Part shown: one piece after another, positions 27,760 through 37,387 of the stretch
How the letters are laid out: each line of letters starts with the position of its first letter
Numbering within the stretch: the stretch's first letter is position 1
From: Streptomyces pactum
Lineage (GTDB): Bacteria; Actinomycetota; Actinomycetes; Streptomycetales; Streptomycetaceae
Length of the DNA: 64,000 nt
Assembly: GCF_016031615.1 (NCBI RefSeq)
Contig: NZ_JACYXC010000001.1
Span: forward strand, 2,232,001 to 2,296,000
Direction: 5' to 3'
Notes under the pieces: generated by a model
What the model was told of the DNA's origin: nothing
Seen by the model: only the letters and a program-made list of their open reading frames with translations
Databases searched by the model: none
Position numbers and translations under genes: made by a program

Positions 27760-28820
27760 CGCCCCGGGCCGGGCCCCGGGTAGCCCGGGGGCCCGGTGGG
27801 CGGGTGGCCGGGCGGCTTGGTGGCCGAGGCCGGGGCCGGGTGCCTTGGCACCCCGACCCGGGTGAGCGGGTGGCTTCGCAGCCCGGGGCCGGGTGGGCTC
27901 TGCCCGGCCCCGGCCCCGGCCCCCGGTCCGGCCTCTTGTCCGGGGGCCGGGCCCCGGTGCGGCCGGCCCACGGTCCGGGTCGCCGGACCCGGTGCCGTAC
28001 AGGACGGCCCGTCACCGCACAGGACCGCGGGTCGCCGTACGGAACCGACCCGCCGCCGCGTGGACCCGGCCCGTCTCGTGAGACCCGTTCCACACCGCGG
28101 TCGTTCGCCGGTCAGGGCCGGTCGCCGCGTGGGTACCGATCACCATGTGCGGACGGTCGTCTCCCCGTCCGTCGGCGAGTCCGTCAGGTGCGGTGGTGGA
28201 CGGGCGCCCGCGTCGGCCCCCGGCCATCGGGCCGCGCCCGGACGCACCCCCGCCCACGCCCCTTCCGCCCTCCTCCCCCACGCCCTCGCCTCGCCCGCCG
28301 CCGTGGTGGCCCACGACGCGGCAGGGATGAAGGGGGACGGGACGGGCCCGTGCCGAGCTTGCCCCCAGCCGGGCGCCCTCCCGACCTTCGGGGCCCGCCG
28401 TACCCCGCGCCCGTCCAGGACAGGCGCAGCGCGTCACCACGGGCCACGGGGCCGCAGGTCCACGAGGCGGAGGAGCGACGGGCCGACGCTGCGGACCGAC
28501 AGGACGACGGGACGACAGAACGGCGGGACGACGGCCGGGACTCGGCTGCCGGCGCCCGAACCCGCCGTCCGCCGAGGTCATTACGGTCAGGGGCGGCGCC
28601 GGTGTGACCTCCCCCACCCCGCGCGGCGGTCGGGCATTCCGCGAGAGGTCCGGCCACCCTCGGCAATCGCAGCGCGGGCCCCGGACCCGCGGACTTCTCC
28701 CGGGGCGTTCCGAGGCACCCAGGGGGCGCTCGGGAACACCCGGGGCGTGCTCGTGACCGTGGAAGTCCGCGCAAGTCCTAGGGCTGCGGTCCTCATCCGG
28801 TCATCTGAGACCATGGTGGG
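27760..28820. other. GC-rich spacer with no supported gene
   Basis: About 1.06 kb. The first 300 bases are near-palindromic CCCGGG/GGGCCGGG words that could fold into terminator-like structures after the FHA gene. Frames on both strands give low-complexity Arg/Pro/Gly protein. The promoter of the globin gene must lie at the end, but I see no clear consensus. Confidence 0.55.
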
Positions 28821-29225
28821 GTGATGGAGATTCCCCGCGACACGCTTCAGGAGCAGACGTTCTACGAGCAGGTGGGCGGCGAACCCACGTTCCGGCGCCT
28901 GGCACACCGGTTCTACCAGGGCGTCGCGGAGGATGCGCTGCTCCGCCCGATGTACCCCGAGGAGGACCTGGGCCCCGCCGAGGAGCGGCTGGCCCTCTTC
29001 CTGATGCAGTACTGGGGAGGCCCCCGCACCTACAGCGAGAACCGCGGTCATCCCCGGCTGCGCATGCGGCACGCGCCCTTCACCGTGGACCGCGCCGCCC
29101 ATGACGCCTGGCTGCGGCACATGCGGGACGCGGTGGACGAGCTGGAACTGGCGCCGGAACACGAGGCAGAGCTGTGGCGCTACCTCACCTACGCCGCCGC
29201 CTCGATGATCAACTCCCCGGGCTGA
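28821..29225 (+). CDS. Group II truncated haemoglobin (GlbO type)
   Basis: 134 residues, starting at GTG 28821 (or the ATG right after it). The fold shows TFYEQVGGEPTFRRLAHRFY, ALLRPMYPEEDLGPAEERL, FLMQYWGGPRTYSENRGHPRL and MRHAPF with the proximal haem His, then AHDAWLRHM carrying the conserved Trp of groups II and III. Members bind oxygen or detoxify NO and peroxide. Length is normal. It is monocistronic, with more than 500 bases of non-coding DNA on either side. Confidence 0.95.
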   Translation: MMEIPRDTLQEQTFYEQVGGEPTFRRLAHRFYQGVAEDALLRPMYPEEDLGPAEERLALFLMQYWGGPRTYSENRGHPRLRMRHAPFTVDRAAHDAWLRHMRDAVDELELAPEHEAELWRYLTYAAASMINSPG

Positions 29226-29760
29226 GTTCACCCGAGCCCCGGGCCGGCTCCGGGTCTCTCCCCCGCCGGCTCAGGGTCGTCCCCGGGCCGGCCGGTCCCG
29301 TTTCCCGGTCCGGCGCCCGGGAGGGCCCCACGGCCCCCACCGGTCGACTCAGGCCCCCCGCGCCCTGGGGAACGCCCCCCGCCCTCCCACGACATGGGAC
29401 CGGTGCGGGGGCGTACGACTGTCGCGGGCCGGACCGGACCGGGCGGGCCCCCGGCGGCGCGAGGCATCGGCGCGGGACCGTACCGACCACCGACCGGCCC
29501 GTCACCACGCCGGCACCGAGCCGGCCGCCGCATCGCCTCGGGCCGGGCCACCGCACGGCGGCCCGCACGCCGGGCAACGGTCGGTTCCATCAACGGTCGG
29601 TTCCATCGCCGTCCCGCTGGGAAACAGCCGTCCCGCCGGGGAACGGCCGCCCGGTCGGGCAACTCACCGGCCCCCCTGGCGCCGCACATGCGGTCGCGGG
29701 GAGGGGCGGCGGGCGCCGGACCGCGCGTCCGAGCAGCCGCCCCTCCCACCGCGGGCGGCG
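29226..29760. other. GC-rich spacer between convergent genes
   Basis: No gene is supported. It lies between the ends of the globin gene (plus) and the decarboxylase-like gene (minus). A GGTCGGTTCCATC word repeats directly near 29580-29600. Confidence 0.5.
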
Positions 29761-30273
29761 TCAGCGGGTGTAGTTCTTCCCCGGCGGCCGGCCGGGGACG
29801 GGCTTTCCGACGAGCGCCACCGGAACGAACATGCTGAGGTGGCCCAGCGCCACGGTCAGGTGCCAGATCTCCTCGTCCCGGTAGTGGCGGGAGGCCCTGG
29901 CGAACAGGTCGTCGGAGACCCGCTCACCGAACGGGTTCGGCGTGAACACCGCCTCCGCGAGTTCCAGTGCGATCCGTTCGGCGTCGGTGAAGTACGGGGC
30001 ACCCTGCCACGTCGCCACCGCGGTGATGCGCCGGTCCTCCTCCCCGACCTTGCGGAGTTCGTCGATGATCGGGACGCAGTGGTAGGTGCTGCCGACGATC
30101 TGCGCGGCACGCAACAACATCAGGTTGACGGTGTTCTGCGGGACCGGGCCGTTGCGGACAGCGTTGCGCACGGCCCCGGACAGGGCGGCCAGCTCGGGGT
30201 AGAGGCCGGTGGGGTCGGGCAGGCGCGACTCGATCCGGTCCGGCCGGGAGGCGGTGTCGCCGGTGACGGTCAT
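29761..30273 (-). CDS. Carboxymuconolactone decarboxylase/AhpD-like protein, single-Cys variant
   Basis: 170 residues, ATG at 30273. The AhpD-like helical core is visible: NTVNLMLLRAAQIVGSTYHC, ELRKVGEEDRRITAVATWQGAPYFTDAE (VATWQGAPYFTDAERIALELAE region) and LTVALGHLSMFVPVALVG. The usual CxxC pair reads STYHC, so only the second Cys remains and classical AhpD peroxidase chemistry is doubtful. It is divergent from the ECF41 sigma factor gene, the standard arrangement for this sigma group, whose main target is the adjacent decarboxylase-like, oxidoreductase or epimerase gene. A matching promoter lies at 30352-30378. Confidence 0.85.
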   Translation of the reverse strand: MTVTGDTASRPDRIESRLPDPTGLYPELAALSGAVRNAVRNGPVPQNTVNLMLLRAAQIVGSTYHCVPIIDELRKVGEEDRRITAVATWQGAPYFTDAERIALELAEAVFTPNPFGERVSDDLFARASRHYRDEEIWHLTVALGHLSMFVPVALVGKPVPGRPPGKNYTR

Positions 30274-30351
30274 GGCTGAGGTGCTCTTTCACGCTCGGTG
30301 GCGCCCGCAGGGGCGGGTGACCCGCGCCCGGGGCGTGCTTCCACCTCCTCT

Positions 30352-30378
30352 GACACCGCGGCGCCCCGGATTGTGAGG
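30352..30378 (-). promoter_or_regulatory. ECF41-type promoter of the AhpD-like gene
   Basis: On the minus strand CCTCACA (30378-30372), 16 bases, then TGTC (30355-30352). This resembles the ECF41 consensus TGTCACA-N16-CGTC with a few mismatches and identical spacing to the other three promoters in the window. Confidence 0.5.
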
Positions 30379-30396
30379 CGGCTGCCGGGACCCGCA

Positions 30397-30423
30397 CGTC
30401 ACACATCGCCGGGCTGTCCCGTC
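30397..30423 (+). promoter_or_regulatory. ECF41-type autoregulatory promoter
   Basis: CGTCACA (30397-30403), 16 bases, CGTC (30420-30423), 45 bases before the sigma factor start codon. One mismatch to the ECF41 consensus TGTCACA-N16-CGTC, which suggests the sigma factor activates its own gene. Confidence 0.7.
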
Positions 30424-30467
30424 CGACGGGTGAGGACGGACACCGACGACAGGGAGCCCACCGCCCC

Positions 30468-31442
30468 ATGCCCACCCGATCCGCGCCGGACACCGCCGAC
30501 GCCGCCGAGGTCACGCCCGAGGCCACCGAGGCCACCGAGGTCACCGGCGTCATGGACCGGCGTCGCCAACTGATCAATCTCGCCTACCGGATGCTCGGCT
30601 CGCTCGCCGACGCGGAGGACGCCGTCCAGGAGACCTACGCCCGCTGGTACGCCCTGTCCGGCCCGAAGCGGCTGGCCGTGGAGTCGCCCGCTGCCTGGCT
30701 GACCACCGTCGCCGGCCGCGTCTGCCTCAACCAGCTCCGCTCCGCACGGGCGCGGCGCGAACGCTATGTCGGCGCATGGCTCCCCGAGCCGCTGCCCGAT
30801 CCCGCCGAGTGGCACACCGGCGGGGCGTACGGGGCCGCCTCCGACCCGGCCGACCGGATCACCCTGGACGAGTCGGTCGGGATGGCCTTCCTGGTCGTCC
30901 TGGACTCGATGTCGCCGGCCCAGCGGGTCGCCTTCGTCCTCCACGACGTCTACCGGTACCCCTTCGCCGAGGTGGCCCGGATCGTGGACCGGACACCGGC
31001 CGCGTGCCGTCAGCTGGCCTCCTCGGCCCGCCGCCGGGTCCGCGCCGCGCAGGCGCTCTCCGCCCCGACGCCGCGGGAGGCCGCCCTGGTCCGGGATCTC
31101 AAGCGGGCCTGGGAGGCCAACGACATCAACGCCCTGGTCGGTCTGCTGGACCCGGAGGCCACCGCGATCGGCGACGGCGGCGGTCTGGCGAGCACCCTGC
31201 GCCACCCGCTCCACGGCGCCGAGAACATCGCGCGACGGACGGTCCGTTTCGGCGGCCGGCTGTCCGGGACGACGCTCATCGAGTGCACCGTCAACGGGCG
31301 GCCCGGCCTGGTCGGCCGCCGGGGCGGTGCCGTGGTGGTGACGGTGTACTCCTTCGGCATCGCCGGCGACCGCATCCGCCATCTGTGGGCGGTGCGCAAC
31401 CCCGAGAAGCTCCGGGCCTGGGCGGTGCGGCCCGGGGCCTGA
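30468..31442 (+). CDS. ECF41 RNA polymerase sigma factor with SnoaL-like C-terminal domain
   Basis: 324 residues, ATG 30468. Sigma region 2 reads RRQLINLAYRMLGSLADAEDAVQETYARW, cut here to LINLAYRMLGSLADAEDAVQ; region 4 reads VAFVLHDVYRYPFAEVARIV and TPAACRQLASSARRRV. The C-terminal extension is a SnoaL_2 fold with IGDGGGLAS and ends in WAVRNPEKL. The DGGG and NPxKL motifs define ECF41, where this domain replaces a separate anti-sigma factor. It is divergent from an AhpD-like gene, its probable target. What signal it senses is unknown. A second, distinct copy of the same module lies at 54191-55791. Confidence 0.93.
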   Translation: MPTRSAPDTADAAEVTPEATEATEVTGVMDRRRQLINLAYRMLGSLADAEDAVQETYARWYALSGPKRLAVESPAAWLTTVAGRVCLNQLRSARARRERYVGAWLPEPLPDPAEWHTGGAYGAASDPADRITLDESVGMAFLVVLDSMSPAQRVAFVLHDVYRYPFAEVARIVDRTPAACRQLASSARRRVRAAQALSAPTPREAALVRDLKRAWEANDINALVGLLDPEATAIGDGGGLASTLRHPLHGAENIARRTVRFGGRLSGTTLIECTVNGRPGLVGRRGGAVVVTVYSFGIAGDRIRHLWAVRNPEKLRAWAVRPGA

Positions 31443-31779
31443 TCCCGGGATGCCGGCAAGACCCGGGCCGGCGGCGTGGCCCAAGGCCCGGGGGCGGGGT
31501 CCAGGGCCCGGCCGGGGCGGGGCCCGGACCCGCTCGCCGGGCCGGCCCGGACGGACCGGTCACGTACCCACCCACCCGAGACCCGGACCGCTGCCGGGGG
31601 GACGGGGTCCAGGGCCCGCGGTCCAGGACCCGCGCCGGAGAACTCGGTCCAGGCCGCCCGGCCGGAGAGTCCCAGGCCCCCGGCCGGGGCCGTCCCGCCG
31701 GCCCGCCCCGCCCGAGGCGGGTACAGCCGTCACGGCGGCCGGCTGGCCGCCGTGACGGGCGAGGGCCGGCGGCCGGACC
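31443..31779. other. GC-rich convergent spacer
   Basis: 337 bases between convergent genes, dominated by GGCCCGGG and CCAGGGCCCG words that can fold into strong hairpins and may terminate both transcripts. No gene seen. Confidence 0.5.
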
Positions 31780-32661
31780 TCAGGCCGGGGTGAGCGGCAG
31801 GGCGGAGAGTCCGCCGGTCCGTACCGCGACCGACCCGTAGGGGGTGCGCAGCCGGAGCCAGCCGGGTGCGGCCAGCAGCGCGATCTGGCCGGGAGCGGGC
31901 GCCCCGGGCACCGCGGCGATCGGGCCACCGGGCCCGGACCCGGCGCCCGCCGGGACGTACGGACGCGACCCGGCGCGGGCGCCGGCGGCCGTGGCGGCGG
32001 GCACCCGCACCGTCCGCAGGAAGCCGAGCGACTGCGCGGCGTGCACGGCACGCAGCGGCAGCCCGGTGTCGCCCACGGTACGGGACCAGATCTCCCGGCC
32101 CACGCGCTCCCGGTGCGCCCGGGTGCGCTGCTCCGGGGCGAGCGCCTCGTCCCGCGCCCGGAACTCGGCGACCGCCGCGGCCACCGCCGCCCGCAGCTCG
32201 TCCGGGCCCGGCAGGCCCTCGACGGCTCGCCAGCCGCCGCGCGGCGGCAGGACCCCGGCCCACGGCGGGCCGGTGACGGTCGCCGGGACCGGGACCACCG
32301 GCCCCGGTGGGCGCACGCCCCCGGACGCGGAGCCGCCCGGGCCGGACGCCCGGCCCGCGGGCCCGGTGTCCCCGGCGCCGAGGTCGGGGCCTGGGCCGGT
32401 GGCCGCCGGAGCGGCGGAGTCCAGCGCGTCCGCCAGCTGGCCCGCGGAGACCGTGACGTCCAGCGTCCCGGCGTCGGTGAGCAGGGCGGTGCGGATGGCC
32501 AGTACCTCGAACGACGGGGGGCGGCCGAAGACGGCGAGCACCCCGTTGCCGGCCTGGAGCCGCACCACGGCCGCCCGGTCGTAGTGGATCAGCCGGGCCA
32601 GGAAGGCGGCGAGGTCCGCCGCCTCCCGGGCGTCGGCGAAGGAGAGCACGGGCGCCGTCAT
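31780..32661 (-). CDS. Conserved actinobacterial protein of unknown function
   Basis: 293 residues, ATG at 32661 overlapping the TGA of the thioesterase gene by four bases (ATGA), so the two are translationally coupled. The N-terminal part (VLSFADAREAADLAAFLARL, AVVRLQAGNGVLAVFGRPPSFEVLAIR) looks globular. A Pro/Gly-rich linker (about 85-130) follows. The C-terminal half contains LPPRGGWRAVEGLPGPDEL and IALLAAPGWLRLRTPYGSVAV. I do not recognise a catalytic motif, signal peptide or membrane helix. It is the last gene of the EttA-thioesterase operon. Confidence 0.85.
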   Translation of the reverse strand: MTAPVLSFADAREAADLAAFLARLIHYDRAAVVRLQAGNGVLAVFGRPPSFEVLAIRTALLTDAGTLDVTVSAGQLADALDSAAPAATGPGPDLGAGDTGPAGRASGPGGSASGGVRPPGPVVPVPATVTGPPWAGVLPPRGGWRAVEGLPGPDELRAAVAAAVAEFRARDEALAPEQRTRAHRERVGREIWSRTVGDTGLPLRAVHAAQSLGFLRTVRVPAATAAGARAGSRPYVPAGAGSGPGGPIAAVPGAPAPGQIALLAAPGWLRLRTPYGSVAVRTGGLSALPLTPA

Positions 32662-33164
32662 CCGACGACGGCCTCCTCGGGCTGCCGCCCCGGACCGCCC
32701 ACCGCGCCGGGGACGGTTCCGGCCGCCCGCGCGGCCCTGCCGGACCTCGTGGGCCGGGCCGGCTCCAGGTACTTCTGCAGGAACTCCTCCTCCTCGCGCG
32801 TGACGCGGCGCGGGCGGCCCAGTTCCAGGTCGTAGGGGACGATCGTGGTGGCGGCCCGTGCGTACAGGTGCTCCTCGTCCTTGACCTCGTACGCCATGTC
32901 GAGGGAGGCGGCACCGATCTTCGTCACCCAGGTCTCGATGGTCACCGGCTCGTGCCGGTGGACCAGCGGCCTGAGGTAGTCGATCTCGTGCCGGGCCACC
33001 ACGACCCCGCCGGTGAAGGCGTCACTGCCCTCGCCGGGCGCGAGCCGCCAGATGAAATCGACCCGCGCCTCCTCCAGGTAGCGCACGTACTCCACGTTGT
33101 TGACATGGCCGAAGGCGTCCATGTCCGACCAGCGCAGATGGCAGGCGTAGATGTGGCGGGCCAT
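32658..33164 (-). CDS. Hotdog-fold acyl-CoA thioesterase (4HBT family)
   Basis: 168 residues from ATG 33164, one base after the ettA stop codon. The motif CHLRWSDMDAFGHVNNVEYV is the 4HBT active-site segment with the catalytic Asp, and VARHEIDYLRPLVHRHEPV is the central strand. Members hydrolyse acyl-CoA thioesters; the physiological substrate is unknown. The C-terminal 30 residues are an Ala/Gly/Pro tail. Coupling to ettA before it and to the unknown gene after it indicates one operon. Confidence 0.92.
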   Translation of the reverse strand: MARHIYACHLRWSDMDAFGHVNNVEYVRYLEEARVDFIWRLAPGEGSDAFTGGVVVARHEIDYLRPLVHRHEPVTIETWVTKIGAASLDMAYEVKDEEHLYARAATTIVPYDLELGRPRRVTREEEEFLQKYLEPARPTRSGRAARAAGTVPGAVGGPGRQPEEAVVG

Positions 33165-33165
33165 G

Positions 33166-34830
33166 TCAGCCCCGGGTGAGCTTCTTGTAGGTGGCGCGGT
33201 GCGGGCGCGCCGCGTCCGGACCCAGCCGCTCGACCTTGTTCTTCTCGTACGACTCGTAGTTGCCCTCGAACCAGAACCACTTGGAGTCACCCTCGTAGGC
33301 GAGGATGTGGGTCGCCACGCGGTCCAGGAACCAGCGGTCGTGGGAGACCACCACGGCGCAGCCGGGGAACTCCAGCAGCGCGTTCTCCAGCGAGGACAGC
33401 GTCTCCACGTCGAGGTCGTTGGTCGGCTCGTCGAGGAGGAGCAGGTTGCCGCCCTGCTTGAGGGTGAGCGCCAGGTTGAGGCGGTTGCGCTCACCACCGG
33501 AGAGCACCCCGGCCGGCTTCTGCTGGTCCGGGCCCTTGAAGCCGAACGCGGAGACGTAGGCGCGGGAGGGCATCTCGACCTGGCCGACGTTGATGTAGTC
33601 CAGCTCGTCGGAGACGACGGCCCACAGCGTCTTCTTCGGGTCGATGTTGGACCGGGTCTGGTCCACGTAGGAGATCTTGACGGTCTCGCCGACCTTGATC
33701 TCACCGGAGTCCGGCTTCTCCAGGCCCTGGATCATCTTGAACAGGGTGGTCTTGCCGGCACCGTTCGGGCCGATGACGCCGACGATGCCGTTGCGCGGCA
33801 GGGTGAACGACAGGTCGTCGATGAGGACCTTCTCGCCGAACGCCTTGGAGAGGTTCTTCACCTCGACCACCACGTTGCCCAGACGCGGGCCCGGCGGGAT
33901 CTGGATCTCCTCGAAGTCCAGCTTCCGGGTCTTCTCCGCCTCGGCGGCCATCTCCTCGTAGCGGGCCAGACGCGCCTTGGACTTGGCCTGCCGCCCCTTG
34001 GCGTTGGAGCGCACCCACTCCAGCTCCTCCTTGAGGCGCTTGGCGCGCTTGGCGTCCTTCTGGCCCTCGACCTTCAGGCGCGCCTGCTTGGTCTCCAGGT
34101 AGGTGGAGTAGTTGCCCTCGTAGCCGATGGCACGGCCGCGGTCGAGCTCCAGGATCCAGCCGGCCACGTTGTCCAGGAAGTACCGGTCGTGGGTGATGGC
34201 CACGACGGTGCCCGCGTACTTGGCCAGGTGCTGCTCCAGCCACTGGACCGACTCGGCGTCCAGGTGGTTGGTGGGCTCGTCCAGCAGCAGCAGGTCGGGG
34301 GCCTCCAGCAGCAGCTTGCAGAGCGCGACGCGGCGCTTCTCGCCACCGGACAGGTTGGTGACCGGCCAGTCGCCGGGCGGGCAGCCCAGGGCGTCCATGG
34401 CCTGCTCCAGCTGGGCGTCGAGGTCCCAGGCGTTGGCGTGGTCCAGGTCCTCCTGGAGCTTGCCCATCTCCGCCAGCAGCTCGTCCGAGTAGTCGGTCGC
34501 CATCTGCTCGGCGATCTCGTTGAACCGGTTGAGCTTGCCCTTGATCTCCGCGACGCCGTCCTCGACGTTCTCCAGGACGGTCTTGGACTCGTCCAGCGGG
34601 GGCTCCTGGAGCAGGATGCCGACGCTGTAACCGGGCGAGAGGAACGCGTCACCGTTGGAGGGCTGCTCAAGACCGGCCATGATCTTCAGCACCGTGGACT
34701 TACCGGCGCCGTTGGGGCCCACGACACCGATCTTGGCGCCGGGCAGGAAGCTCAGCGTCACGTCATCGAGGATCACCTTGTCACCGTGCGCCTTGCGCGT
34801 CTTGCGCATGGTGTAGATGTACTCAGCCAA
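33166..34830 (-). CDS. ettA: Energy-dependent translational throttle protein EttA (ABC-F ATPase)
   Basis: 554 residues from TTG 34830 (MAEYIYTMRKTRKAHGDK), the start used by homologues. Two ABC cassettes each have Walker A (GPNGAGKST and GPNGAGKTT), signature (LSGGEKRR and LSGGERNR) and Walker B (LLLLDEPTNHLD and LLLLDEPTNDLD). They are joined by a charged linker at about 240-310. ABC-F proteins of this type bind the ribosomal E site and gate elongation according to ATP/ADP; they are not transporters. Length and sequence are near-perfect for actinobacterial EttA. It heads an operon with the thioesterase and an unknown gene. Confidence 0.97.
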   Translation of the reverse strand: MAEYIYTMRKTRKAHGDKVILDDVTLSFLPGAKIGVVGPNGAGKSTVLKIMAGLEQPSNGDAFLSPGYSVGILLQEPPLDESKTVLENVEDGVAEIKGKLNRFNEIAEQMATDYSDELLAEMGKLQEDLDHANAWDLDAQLEQAMDALGCPPGDWPVTNLSGGEKRRVALCKLLLEAPDLLLLDEPTNHLDAESVQWLEQHLAKYAGTVVAITHDRYFLDNVAGWILELDRGRAIGYEGNYSTYLETKQARLKVEGQKDAKRAKRLKEELEWVRSNAKGRQAKSKARLARYEEMAAEAEKTRKLDFEEIQIPPGPRLGNVVVEVKNLSKAFGEKVLIDDLSFTLPRNGIVGVIGPNGAGKTTLFKMIQGLEKPDSGEIKVGETVKISYVDQTRSNIDPKKTLWAVVSDELDYINVGQVEMPSRAYVSAFGFKGPDQQKPAGVLSGGERNRLNLALTLKQGGNLLLLDEPTNDLDVETLSSLENALLEFPGCAVVVSHDRWFLDRVATHILAYEGDSKWFWFEGNYESYEKNKVERLGPDAARPHRATYKKLTRG

Positions 34831-35680
34831 GAGAAACCGTCCGGCATCTGTAGGTGTCGGTACGCGGCCGGGCCGCGAGGCCGACGAACCGCGTGAGGGC
34901 AATACACCCCATCTTGCCTGACCGCCAGCCCTGGGTGGTAACCCGTACGTCCCGGCGGCCCCCGCCCGGCCCCCCATCACCCCGGACCGGGCCCACCTGG
35001 CCCGGCACGGGACCGGCCGGACGGGCCGGACGGGGCCCGCCCACGTGGCCGCCGGGACAGGCGTAGGGCCGCCGGGGTACAGCGCGGACACCGCGGCGCG
35101 GGGGACCGCCGGGATACGGCGCGGGCCCTGCCGGTAGTCAGACCGCGGCCTGCCCGGACACGGCCGGGGACCCCGTCAGTGCTCGGGTCGGGTCCCCGCC
35201 GGTGGTCGGGTCGTGGCGGTTCGAGGCGGGGCGAGCCCGGTCGGAGATCGGGCCGTGCGAGGCGTGCCCTCATCGGAGGCCGGGCCGGAGCGGTACGAGG
35301 CGGGCCCGGATATAGGCATGGCTCCGCCCGGAGACGAGGCGGGGCCAGGAGGTCGGGCGGGGACGGAGAGGGGGCCGGCCGGGAAGCGGGGCCCCTCAAG
35401 GGCGGCGCCGCAGCATGGTCGGAGGCATGGCTCCGCCCGGAGGTCGGGCTCGGTGGGAGACGGGCCGGGCCCCGAGGCGGGGCGCCTCAAGGGCGGCGCA
35501 GCCCGGTCGGGACAGGGCCGCGCCTGGAGGCCGGGCCGGGTCGAGACGGAGCCGGGCCTGGAGGCAGGGCCCTCCAGGGGGCGGGCCCGACCCGGTACCC
35601 GGGGCCGGGCACACCCGGCCGCGCGGGAGACGGGCCCGGCCAGGACATGGACCCGGTGGTCAGGCCATGAAAACCGGCCG
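34831..35680. repeat. Intergenic region with imperfect ~100-bp repeats beside the IS element
   Basis: GGCATGGCTCCGCCCGGAG occurs at 35315-35333 and again at 35424-35442; CCTCAAGGGCGGCGC recurs near 35394 and 35485. The stretch between is made of related GGGCCGGAG and GAGGCGGGG words. No gene is supported. The ettA promoter must lie at its left end, near the less GC-rich bases 34890-34930. Confidence 0.55.
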
Positions 35681-37130
35681 GAGGGTGCCTCTATGTTTTT
35701 CGTCAAGCGGTTCGGGGGGTTCTTGGTTCGTAGAAGGTTCCGTCGCGGAGCATGGCGAACAGGACGCTGATGCGGTGGCGGGCGAGGCGGAGGAGGGCTT
35801 GGGTGTGGGTTTTGCCTCGGGCTCGGCAGCGGTCGTAGTAGCTGCGGGAGGCCGGGTCGTGGAGGGCTGCGAACGCGGAGAGGAACATCGCCCGTTTCAG
35901 CTGCCGGTTCCCGCCTCGGGGTGCGTGCTCGCCGTGGATCGATGTGCCGGACTGCCGGGTGGCCGGGGCGAGGCCGGCGTAGGAGGCGAGGTGGGCGGCG
36001 GTGGGGAAGGTGCTGGCGTCGCCGACGGTGGTCAGGAGGATGGCGGCGGTCCTGACGCCGATGCCGGGCATCGAGGTCAGGACCCGGGAAAGAGGGTGGG
36101 CCTCCAGCAGGGCCTCGATCCGGGCATGAAGGGCCCGGCGTTGTTCGTGGACGGCGGCCAGGGACTTCGCCAGCGACGGGACGATGACGTCGAGGGTGCC
36201 GGTGCCGGGGACGACGACGGTCTGCTCGTCCAGCGCCGCGAAGATGTCCTGGACCAGCCGCTGGGCCATGCGCGGGGCCCTGGGGCGGACGGCCTCGACC
36301 AGCCTGCGGCGGCCCGCCTTCCGCAGGGCGGTCGGGGATCCGTAACGCTCCAGGAGCCAGGTCACCGCCGGATGGTCCAGGCGCGGGCCCAGGACGCGTT
36401 CCAGGCTGGGGTGGAACTGGGTGAGCAGGCCGCGGATGCGGTTGCTGGTGCGGTTGGCCTCGCCGGCCAGATCCTGGTCGAAACCGGCCAGCATGGTCAG
36501 CTCGGCGGTGACCTCGTCGGCCAGGTCCAGGGAGCGCAGGGTGTGGGGCATGGTGCGGGCGGCGTCGGCGATGACGGTGGCGTCTTTGGCGTCGGTCTTG
36601 GCCTCGCCGGGGTAGAGGTCGGCGATCCGGCGCATCGCGAGTCCGGGCAGGTAGGCGACCTGGCAGCCGGCGTCCCGGGCGACCGTGAGCGGGAGGGCGC
36701 CGATGGACGCGGGCTGGTCCACGACCACCAGGACGGTGCCGAACTTGTCCTTGAGCTTGTCGAAGACCGCCCGCAGCTTCGGTTCGCTGTTGGGCAGCGG
36801 TTTGTCGAAGACTTTCTTCCCGGCCGGGGTGAGTCCGTGGCCGTGATGGGTCTGCTTGCCGACGTCCAGGCCCAGGAAGACGTCCACCCCGTCGGTGCTG
36901 ATCACCGTGCCCCCACATGTGTGTCGACGTGTGCCGGCCCCTTGGGTCGGGAGCCGTTCTCGCGCATCCACGTTATGCAGACCTGTCCGCCCGCGAGGGC
37001 TGGGCATTGCGCCCGGCCGGGCGGTGGTCGGACCTCTGATCAGCGTCTGTGACGGCACCCCTCGGACCCGGTGACACCACCCCCCAGGTCATCTACTTCG
37101 ACAGGGGGCAACAGTCATACCGGGCCCGGA
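35680..37130 (-). mobile_element. IS110-family insertion sequence (boundaries approximate)
   Basis: One transposase gene (35703-36905, minus) flanked by short non-coding ends. IS110 elements lack terminal inverted repeats, so the exact ends cannot be read; about 20 bases downstream and about 225 bases upstream of the gene look element-derived. In this family the longer non-coding end encodes a guide (bridge) RNA, which here would be 36906-37130. The element sits between ettA and the surface-protein gene and interrupts no recognisable gene. Confidence 0.6.
35703..36905 (-). CDS. IS110-family transposase
   Basis: 400 residues from GTG 36905 (MISTDGVDVFLGLDVGKQTHHGH, start chosen because the family opens there). 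The RuvC-like DEDD domain has FLGLDVGK and PGEAKTDAKDATVIADAART (KTDAKDA holds the two Asp). The C-terminal Tnp20 domain has LTSMPGIGVRTAAILLTTVG, AHLASYAGLAPATRQSGTSI and GNRQLKRAMFLSAFAAL with the Ser nucleophile region. Length is normal and no internal stop is seen, so the enzyme appears intact. Confidence 0.95.
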   Translation of the reverse strand: MISTDGVDVFLGLDVGKQTHHGHGLTPAGKKVFDKPLPNSEPKLRAVFDKLKDKFGTVLVVVDQPASIGALPLTVARDAGCQVAYLPGLAMRRIADLYPGEAKTDAKDATVIADAARTMPHTLRSLDLADEVTAELTMLAGFDQDLAGEANRTSNRIRGLLTQFHPSLERVLGPRLDHPAVTWLLERYGSPTALRKAGRRRLVEAVRPRAPRMAQRLVQDIFAALDEQTVVVPGTGTLDVIVPSLAKSLAAVHEQRRALHARIEALLEAHPLSRVLTSMPGIGVRTAAILLTTVGDASTFPTAAHLASYAGLAPATRQSGTSIHGEHAPRGGNRQLKRAMFLSAFAALHDPASRSYYDRCRARGKTHTQALLRLARHRISVLFAMLRDGTFYEPRTPRTA

Positions 37131-37387
37131 GGCCAGCGGCCCTCTTGCAGGACCGCGAAGAAGATAACGGGGCTGGCCCCGGGACCCGGGGATCGGCCCG
37201 GCCCCGGAGGCCGGCCCGGGACACGAGGGCAGCCGGGAGGTGGGGTACGCGGGGTGAGTCAGGCACCGGGCAGGCAGGACCCCGTCGCCCGGTTGCCCCT
37301 GCCGGGAGGCCCGGCACGGTAGGTGGTCACGGTCTCCCCTCCGTGTCCGCCCGGCGCCCGGCTGCCGCGGGCGGCCGGGGGTCGCCG
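37131..37387. other. Spacer between the IS element and the surface-protein gene
   Basis: Short GC-rich stretch with repeated CCCGGGACC and GGCCCGG words that may terminate the surface-protein transcript. No gene seen. Confidence 0.45.

Noticed and set aside
28012..28617. 201-codon minus frame before the globin gene
   Set aside because: Low-complexity composition, no ribosome site and no domain.
33151..34896. 581-codon plus frame opposite ettA
   Set aside because: Shadow of a highly conserved ABC-F gene on the minus strand.
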